Assembly: GCA_027066935.1 (NCBI GenBank)
Contig: JAMOMX010000410.1
Location: forward strand, 1-6,596
DNA from: Sulfurimonas sp.
GTDB lineage: Bacteria; Campylobacterota; Campylobacteria; Campylobacterales; Sulfurimonadaceae
Direction of reading: 5' to 3'
DNA: 6,596 nucleotides
The notes below the pieces were generated by a model that worked only from the letters and a program-made list of their open reading frames with translations, was not told the origin of the DNA and did no database searches. The position numbers and the translations under genes were made by a program. Positions 5,223 through 6,596 of this stretch are shown here, piece by piece; the first letter of the stretch is position 1; each line of letters opens with the position of its first letter.

Positions 5223-5609
5223 ATGGGTCGTTCAGTGTTGCTTCAACTTGCTCGTGACTCCATAGAAGAGGTACTTCAAGCTAGTAGGGCTATTGATAAA
5301 ACTACCCTTTTAAATGAACATCCTCTTTTAAATACTAAAATATCTACCACTGTAAATATATATATTGACAACAAACTTCGAGGTACATCTTCAACTAAAA
5401 ATGGCTCTTTAACTTTGATTGAAGATATAATCTTAAATGCTAAAAAATCAGCATTTGAAGATAAAAATTTCACTCCACTTTCAACTTCACAATATTTAGA
5501 ATGTGAAGTTGAGATACTATTAAACACTGATGATGGTATTATTAACGAAAAAGATCCAGCTATACTAAAAACTACAACCTACTCCTTAGAAAGTGAATTA
5601 AATAGTTGA
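5223..5609 (+). CDS. Short, divergent AMMECR1-domain protein
   Basis: The 128-residue protein matches the AMMECR1 (AmrA-like) domain in order: an N-terminal helix LLQLARDSIEEVL (6-18), a strand and turn with NKLRGTSS (50-57), then LIEDIILNAKKSAFEDKNFTPLS (65-87) and YLECEVEILL (91-100), which correspond to the family's hydrophobic helix, AAF-D-RF-PL and L-IEVSVL segments. The signature LRGCIG is LRGTSS here, losing the conserved cysteine, and the usual C-terminal half with the LLPQ segment is absent, so it is shorter than typical members of about 170-200 residues. AMMECR1 proteins often sit beside the radical SAM protein AmrS and a MEMO1-like protein; neither is in this window. The biochemical role is unknown. 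The start has AAGGGG 6 nt upstream. Hydrophilic and probably cytoplasmic. Confidence 0.62.
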   Translation: MGRSVLLQLARDSIEEVLQASRAIDKTTLLNEHPLLNTKISTTVNIYIDNKLRGTSSTKNGSLTLIEDIILNAKKSAFEDKNFTPLSTSQYLECEVEILLNTDDGIINEKDPAILKTTTYSLESELNS

Positions 5610-5618
5610 GCATACCCC

Positions 5619-5637
5619 TAATTTGAAAAACAAATTA
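5619..5637 (+). repeat. AT-rich inverted repeat between the last two plus-strand genes
   Basis: TAATTTG (5619-5625) and CAAATTA (5631-5637) form a perfect 7-bp stem around an A5 loop. It lies 19 nt before the methyltransferase start. What follows is A-rich on the plus strand and G-rich on the minus strand, so it is not an intrinsic terminator. In such AT-rich DNA a chance origin is quite possible. Confidence 0.35.
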
Positions 5638-5656
5638 AAAAATAATAGGTCTTTAT

Positions 5657-6262
5657 ATGCCACGCATTGATAATGAAAAATTTTATATCTCAGCTATACA
5701 AAAATATGGACTTAGTGCCAAAGGTGTAAACTGGACCTCTGCTAATACGCAAAGAATAAGATTTAAAACTATATTGGAGATGTTACCCTCTGATTTAAGT
5801 GCATATACCATGGTTGATGCTGGTTGTGGCTTTGGAGATTTTTATATCTATTTAGAAAAAAAAGATAAGCTTCCAAAAAAATATATAGGGATTGATTCAC
5901 TATCTGAGATGCATTCTATCGCTTCAGCAATAACTGGTTGTGAAATAATTATAGCTGATATTACAAAAGATGAAATCCCAAATGGCGAGTACTTAGTTTG
6001 CAGTGGCGCTATGAATGTTTTAGAAAAATTTGAGACATATCAATTTATACGAAACTGCTACCTATCATGCAAGAGAGGATTTATATTTAATATCTTACAT
6101 GGGCAAAAAGATTGTGATACATATAACTATATGAGTACTAAACAAATAAAGCAAATAGCAAAAGATTTAGATGTAAAAAAATTAAAAATCAAGACAGGCT
6201 ACTTAGATAACGATATTACCGTAGGATTTTTTCATAAAGAGGTAGACCCTAAATCAAGTTAA
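5657..6262 (+). CDS. Class I SAM-dependent methyltransferase, substrate unknown
   Basis: A 201-residue, probably cytoplasmic enzyme with the Rossmann-like SAM fold. Motif I is VDAGCGFGDF (53-62, Asp54, Gly56, Gly58, Gly60), followed by the acidic residue that binds the SAM ribose at the end of strand two (Asp80 in IGIDS), Asp101 in ADI after strand three, and the strand-four segment YLVCSGAMNVL (112-122). An N-terminal helical cap contains KGVNW and RIRFKTILEML. Nothing in the protein or its neighbours identifies the substrate; it could act on a small molecule, a quinone-like compound or a protein. The ATG has only a weak TAGG about 7 nt upstream, and an AT-rich inverted repeat just before it. 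It is the last gene of the plus-strand run and converges on RNase J, with 58 nt between the two stop codons and no clear terminator there. Confidence 0.8.
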   Translation: MPRIDNEKFYISAIQKYGLSAKGVNWTSANTQRIRFKTILEMLPSDLSAYTMVDAGCGFGDFYIYLEKKDKLPKKYIGIDSLSEMHSIASAITGCEIIIADITKDEIPNGEYLVCSGAMNVLEKFETYQFIRNCYLSCKRGFIFNILHGQKDCDTYNYMSTKQIKQIAKDLDVKKLKIKTGYLDNDITVGFFHKEVDPKSS

Positions 6263-6320
6263 CAATGGTGAAAACTTAATTTAGAGTCTAATTTACAAAT
6301 TATGTAAGAGATTCATTTAG

Positions 6321-6596
6321 TTACTGAATAAATACATGTGGAACAATAAGTGGATATTTTTTCATTTTACGATAGATATGTTTACGAACAACTTGTCTTA
6401 AGTCATTTTCCATAGCTCTACCATTTTCAAGTAAACCATCTTTTAGATTTATTAAAAAGTTTTCTAGTATCTCTTCTATCTCTTTTGCAAAGAATTTATC
6501 TTGTTTATCTGCTACTATACCAAATGTAGTAACTTTTGGTTTTGATAACATTTTTCCATGTTGTCCATCAACTTGAACAACAATCATAACAATACC
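6321..6596 (-). CDS. rnj: Ribonuclease J, C-terminal fragment (gene continues past the right edge)
   Basis: The minus-strand frame is open from the window edge to a TAA at 6323-6321, giving the last 91 residues. GIVMIVVQVDGQHGKML followed by KPKVTTFGIV corresponds to the RNase J pattern in which a hydrophobic strand precedes 'sGPdI-s-GFV', and the terminal VRKHIYRKMKKYPLIVPHVF matches the closing 'lrk-l-rktkr-P-ilPvv' block. This is the C-terminal domain that helps RNase J oligomerise; the metallo-beta-lactamase and beta-CASP catalytic domains lie outside the window. RNase J has 5' exonuclease and endonuclease activity and is a major mRNA decay enzyme in Helicobacter and Campylobacter, which lack RNase E. 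The methionine at 6587-6585 is internal, because the frame continues upstream as Gly-Ile-Val. Confidence 0.87.
   Translation of the reverse strand, partial: GIVMIVVQVDGQHGKMLSKPKVTTFGIVADKQDKFFAKEIEEILENFLINLKDGLLENGRAMENDLRQVVRKHIYRKMKKYPLIVPHVFIQ

Noticed and set aside
6263..6320. Bidirectional terminator between the methyltransferase and RNase J
   Set aside because: Only weak AT-rich pairings (such as ATTCA/TGAAT at 6311-6329 and TAATT/AATTA near 6289-6302) are visible, without a GC stem and T-run, so no terminator can be called.
6585..6587. Methionine codon as the start of a small 88-residue gene
   Set aside because: The frame stays open to the window edge, and the residues on both sides fit the interior of the RNase J C-terminal domain, so this is a gene cut by the window.

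Overview
The window reads as ordinary chromosome from an AT-rich campylobacterotal (epsilonproteobacterial) bacterium, most likely a Sulfurimonas-like genus. The clues are a flagellin start of the MGFRINTN type, a topA–phosphoesterase–bioB–antiporter gene run resembling the topA/bioB and flagellin/topA neighbourhoods of Campylobacter and Helicobacter, a short campylobacter-type BioB, and RNase J. Genus-level placement is inference.

Layout. At the left edge, on the minus strand, is the first 113 nt of a flagellin gene that continues out of the window. The 203 nt between it and topA hold a strong sigma-28 promoter and a structured leader for the flagellin, and a weaker sigma-70-like promoter plus a duplicated Shine-Dalgarno for topA, which starts with TTG at 317. 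Reading right from topA are six genes on the plus strand: topA (DNA topoisomerase I with C-terminal zinc ribbons), an MJ0936/YfcE-type metallophosphoesterase, bioB (biotin synthase), a CPA2-type cation:proton antiporter without a regulatory domain, a short divergent AMMECR1-domain protein, and a class I SAM-dependent methyltransferase. Gaps are 85, -11, 26, 33 and 47 nt, so much of the run could be cotranscribed. A good -10 box overlaps the antiporter stop codon and may give the last two genes their own promoter. At the right edge, convergent on the minus strand, is the C-terminal end of RNase J.

The genes do not form one pathway. Most are housekeeping: supercoiling control, biotin synthesis, ion homeostasis and RNA decay, with motility at the left edge. 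No mobile element, CRISPR array, tRNA, rRNA or clear Rho-independent terminator was found, and nothing suggests a new multi-gene system. The points most worth checking are the flagellin leader, which carries two CsrA-like motifs (one in a hairpin loop, one on the ribosome binding site); the homopolymeric T9 run in the flagellin promoter; a BioB whose expected third cysteine ligand of the auxiliary Fe-S cluster is isoleucine; an AMMECR1 protein that has lost the family's signature LRGCIG motif; and a perfect hairpin directly against the ribosome binding site of the phosphoesterase.
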